Assembly: GCA_963847145.1 (NCBI GenBank)
Contig: CAWJYN010000007.1
Span: forward strand, 434,001 to 498,000
Direction: 5' to 3'
DNA length: 64,000 bases
DNA from: JABFRJ01 sp963847145
Lineage (GTDB): Bacteria > Pseudomonadota > Alphaproteobacteria > Rhizobiales > Hyphomicrobiaceae
The translations under genes and the position numbers were made by a program. Below are positions 61,947 to 64,000 of the stretch, piece after piece; the stretch's first letter is position 1; each line of letters opens with the position of its first letter. The notes below the pieces were generated by a model. It did not search any database and was not told where the DNA came from. It saw only the letters and a list, made by a program, of their open reading frames with translations.

Positions 61947-63017
61947 TCACACCACCACTGCCACCCGCGCGGGATCGAGCGCCAGGGTCGCCTCCGCGCC
62001 GGCATCGAACACGGTCGTATTCGGCAAAGACACATCGAACAGCGCGCCATCGCCGTCCGCCGCAAACTCATAGTCCCAGTGGGTGCCGAGAAACGTACGG
62101 CGTTGCACGCGCCCGGTCCGCGTCTGCCAGCCTTCGGGTGCCAAGGTGCCGCGCCGCAGCAGCAACAGATGTTCTGGCCGCACGCACACCGTCACCGATC
62201 CCACCGGTCCGACGCATTCTTTTTGCCGCGTCAGATCGATCACAAATCCGGCGAACGTGATCTGCTTGCCCGATCGCTGTCCGTCGCGCAGTAGCGCTCG
62301 CCCCATGAGGGTTGCGACAAACCGTGTGTCCGGACGCATGTAGAGTGCACCGGGTGTGTCAAGCTGTTCGATACGCCCGCGATTGATCGCCGCGATGCGA
62401 TCCGACAATAGCATCGCCTCGTTCGCGTCTGCACTTACGATGATCGCCGTCAGGCCCAGACGTTTTTGCAGCCGCCGGATGTCAGCCGCCAGTGTCTGCC
62501 GCTCGGCCGGGTCCAGCTTGCCGAGCGCATCATCCATCAGCAGTACGCGCGGTTCAGTGGCTAGGCTGCGCGCAAGTGCTACCCGCTGCCGATCGGCCAG
62601 CGCCAGCTGATGGGGCTTGCGATCGGCATGCCGCGCCACACCGGCTGACTCCAGCGCGCTCTTGATGCGCGCAGCGATCGTTGATGCGTCAATGCCCTGC
62701 TGGCGCAGGCCAAACGCCACGTTTTCGGTGGCCGTAAGGTGCGGCCAGAGTGCGATGGAATTGAACAGCATCGCCATGCCGCGCCGCTCCGGCGGGACCG
62801 ATCCGTGCGCCGACGAGATCACGCGCCCGTCCATCGCTACCGAACCAGCACTCGGATCAACCAGTCCCGCGATGACCCGCAGTACCGTTGATTTCCCACA
62901 GCCGGCAGGCCCCAGCAGCGTCAGTGCCTCGCCTTCGCGGACGACGAGATTGATGCTGTCAATCGCGGTGTAGCGGCCGTAGCGGCGTGACAGCTGGCTG
63001 AGCGTGATCGTGGCCAT
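61947..63017 (-). CDS. ABC transporter ATPase with degenerate catalytic motifs (FbpC/PotA-like)
   Basis: ATP-binding subunit of 356 residues with a C-terminal TOBE/OB region (about 245-356). Walker A is intact (LLGPAGCGKSTVLRV, 36-44). The other motifs differ from the norm: the Q-loop Gln is Asn (LFNSIALWPHLT, 86), the signature LSGGQ reads LALAD (138-142), the catalytic Glu after Walker B is Asp (LLMDDALGKLD, 163) and the switch His is Ala (VSADANEA, 196). The D-loop and surrounding framework are kept. It overlaps the permease gene (ATGA), so it is part of an Fe3+/thiamine-type importer. It may bind ATP but hydrolyse it slowly or not at all; that is inference. Confidence 0.85.
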   Translation of the reverse strand: MATITLSQLSRRYGRYTAIDSINLVVREGEALTLLGPAGCGKSTVLRVIAGLVDPSAGSVAMDGRVISSAHGSVPPERRGMAMLFNSIALWPHLTATENVAFGLRQQGIDASTIAARIKSALESAGVARHADRKPHQLALADRQRVALARSLATEPRVLLMDDALGKLDPAERQTLAADIRRLQKRLGLTAIIVSADANEAMLLSDRIAAINRGRIEQLDTPGALYMRPDTRFVATLMGRALLRDGQRSGKQITFAGFVIDLTRQKECVGPVGSVTVCVRPEHLLLLRRGTLAPEGWQTRTGRVQRRTFLGTHWDYEFAADGDGALFDVSLPNTTVFDAGAEATLALDPARVAVVV

Positions 63018-64000
63018 CAGTGCCTCGGCATCAGCAACGGCTCGCCACTGGCCCGCGCCGCCAGCGCGATGACGGCGGCGCTCACGAGAACGGTTGCGAG
63101 GGCCAGCGCCGCCGCCTGCTCGAAGGCGCCGGTCCGCGCGCTAGCCACACTCTCCGCCGCCAGTGGCCTGAGTTGCGGCACAGCCAGCATCAGCGCCGTT
63201 GGCAGTTCCCGGCAGGTCGCCGCAAATACCAGCGCCCACGCGCCGATCAATCGCGGTGTCAGTTGTGGCAGGATAATCGCGCGAAAGACTGAGGCGGGGC
63301 CTGCACCCAGCATCCGCGCTGCGTGTTCTTCGTCTGCCGGAATGCGCGCCAATCCGTTGTCGGTGTGATGCAACACGCTGGGCAATGCCAGCACCGTGAC
63401 CGCCAGGACCAACACCAGCAAGCTCCCGATCTGCAGCGCGCCGTATGTTGCTGCAAAGCCGATCGCTAGCGCTGGTCCAGGCAGTGCCGCTGGCAGCGTG
63501 CACAGGCGGCCAAGCAGCGGCGCCGCTGCCGGCGACCGGCGATGCGCAAGATAGGCAGCAGAGGCGCCGATCAGCAGCGACAGCGACGCTGCCAGTGTCG
63601 CAACGGTCAGCGTCGCCAACAGCGGCACCTGCAGCGAGACGATCAGCGGCACGCGAGAAATGGATGGCCATGCCAGCGTCAGCAGTCCCAATAGCGGCAG
63701 CGCGACCAGCAGCGCGAGTACGCCCGCCGCGCACATCAGCAGCGGCCACCGCCAACGGTCCAGGGGAACCGTCGTGCGCGCCGCATCGCCGCCGTCATCT
63801 GGCCCGAGCTGCGCCGACTGCCGCCCGAACTCCCCGGCCAGCCGCAGCAGCAGCGCTGTCAGTGCACACAACAGTAGCGCCGCGAAGGCCGCCGTCGCAC
63901 TCTTTGGCGCTGCTTCGAACACGCGCAAAATCTCGGTTGTCAGCAGGGGTGTGCTGGCCGGCGCCGTCGTCAGCAGCGGCGCTCCGAGATCGGCCAGTGC
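63017..64000 (-). CDS. ABC transporter permease (FbpB/ThiP-like), 5' part beyond window
   Basis: C-terminal part of a two-half permease, with at least 327 residues in the window; the frame stays open to base 64000. The first visible residues are ADLGAPLLTTAPASTPLLTTEILRV, which match the end of the first half in FbpB-type proteins. A set of about six membrane helices follows (PLLMCAAGVLALLVALPLLGL onward). The EAA loop is DEEHAARMLGAGPASVFRAIILP, then IGAWALVFAATCRELPTALML. It overlaps the ATPase gene by one base. The substrate could be ferric iron, thiamine or polyamine, and the binding protein is not in the window. Confidence 0.85.
   Translation of the reverse strand, partial: ALADLGAPLLTTAPASTPLLTTEILRVFEAAPKSATAAFAALLLCALTALLLRLAGEFGRQSAQLGPDDGGDAARTTVPLDRWRWPLLMCAAGVLALLVALPLLGLLTLAWPSISRVPLIVSLQVPLLATLTVATLAASLSLLIGASAAYLAHRRSPAAAPLLGRLCTLPAALPGPALAIGFAATYGALQIGSLLVLVLAVTVLALPSVLHHTDNGLARIPADEEHAARMLGAGPASVFRAIILPQLTPRLIGAWALVFAATCRELPTALMLAVPQLRPLAAESVASARTGAFEQAAALALATVLVSAAVIALAARASGEPLLMPRH

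Noticed and set aside
1..64000. CRISPR array
   Set aside because: No series of regularly spaced identical repeats with unique spacers was seen. The repeats found are tandem 9-mers, MITE-like or REP-like.

Overview
The window looks like chromosome from a GC-rich alphaproteobacterium, probably of the Hyphomicrobiales or a related order. The main evidence is the block tig - clpP - clpX - lon - hupB in the order usual for this class, a tRNA-Leu just upstream of tig, and a DUF1489 gene beside it. The species cannot be named from the sequence alone.

Region 1 (1-10.9 kb) is a catabolic cluster: SCPx-type thiolases, DUF35 OB-fold partners, a two-subunit 3-oxoacid (3-oxoadipate-like) CoA-transferase, a SnoaL-like protein, a cytochrome P450, an intradiol dioxygenase, an alpha/beta hydrolase, an FAD oxidoreductase, a LysR regulator and an SDR dehydrogenase. 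Nearly every gene carries one or more single-base frameshifts, yet the family motifs remain readable in the shifted frames. This is either a freshly inactivated cluster or an indel-rich stretch of assembly. Region 2 (10.9-16 kb) looks like the remains of an integrated element: a broken tyrosine recombinase, an AlpA-type HTH protein, a frameshifted hypothetical gene and an intact hipBA toxin-antitoxin pair. Three evenly spaced palindromes lie upstream of hipB.

Region 3 (16-24 kb) is the phosphate locus. pstS-pstC-pstA-pstB-phoU run on the + strand behind a Pho box, and converge on phoR - phoU2 - phoB on the - strand. Two phoU paralogues are present, and the PhoR homologue has no visible membrane anchor. 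Region 4 (24-37.3 kb) is mostly housekeeping: a short ribosome-hibernation factor, a ThDP enzyme, HU, Lon, ClpX, ClpP, trigger factor, tRNA-Leu(UAG), DUF1489, an exported (Tat) nicotinamidase, a low-molecular-weight phosphatase and pterin carbinolamine dehydratase. Region 5 (37.3-46 kb) has a secreted alkaline phosphatase behind a secreted FAM20C/HipA-like putative kinase (with one frameshift), then an aldehyde dehydrogenase, a fasciclin protein, a GFA protein, a beta-hydroxyacid dehydrogenase and a tartrate-dehydrogenase-like enzyme. A 158-bp MITE-like repeat lies between the last two.

Region 6 (46.6-59.7 kb) is an exopolysaccharide operon on the - strand: export protein, deacetylase, O-antigen ligase/polymerase, acyltransferase, glycosyltransferase, a 1229-residue exported protein with four N-terminal repeats and a DUF4091-like C-terminus, and a Wzz co-polymerase. 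A divergent glycosyltransferase sits at its head. Region 7 (59.7-64 kb) holds a STAS protein, a HAD phosphatase, a ChaC-like cyclotransferase and an Fe3+/thiamine-type ABC transporter. Its ATPase has lost four of the usual catalytic motifs, and its permease runs off the window end.

The points most worth following are the secreted kinase-like/phosphatase pair, the repeat-bearing DUF4091 protein, the motif-degenerate ABC ATPase and the hipBA operator array.
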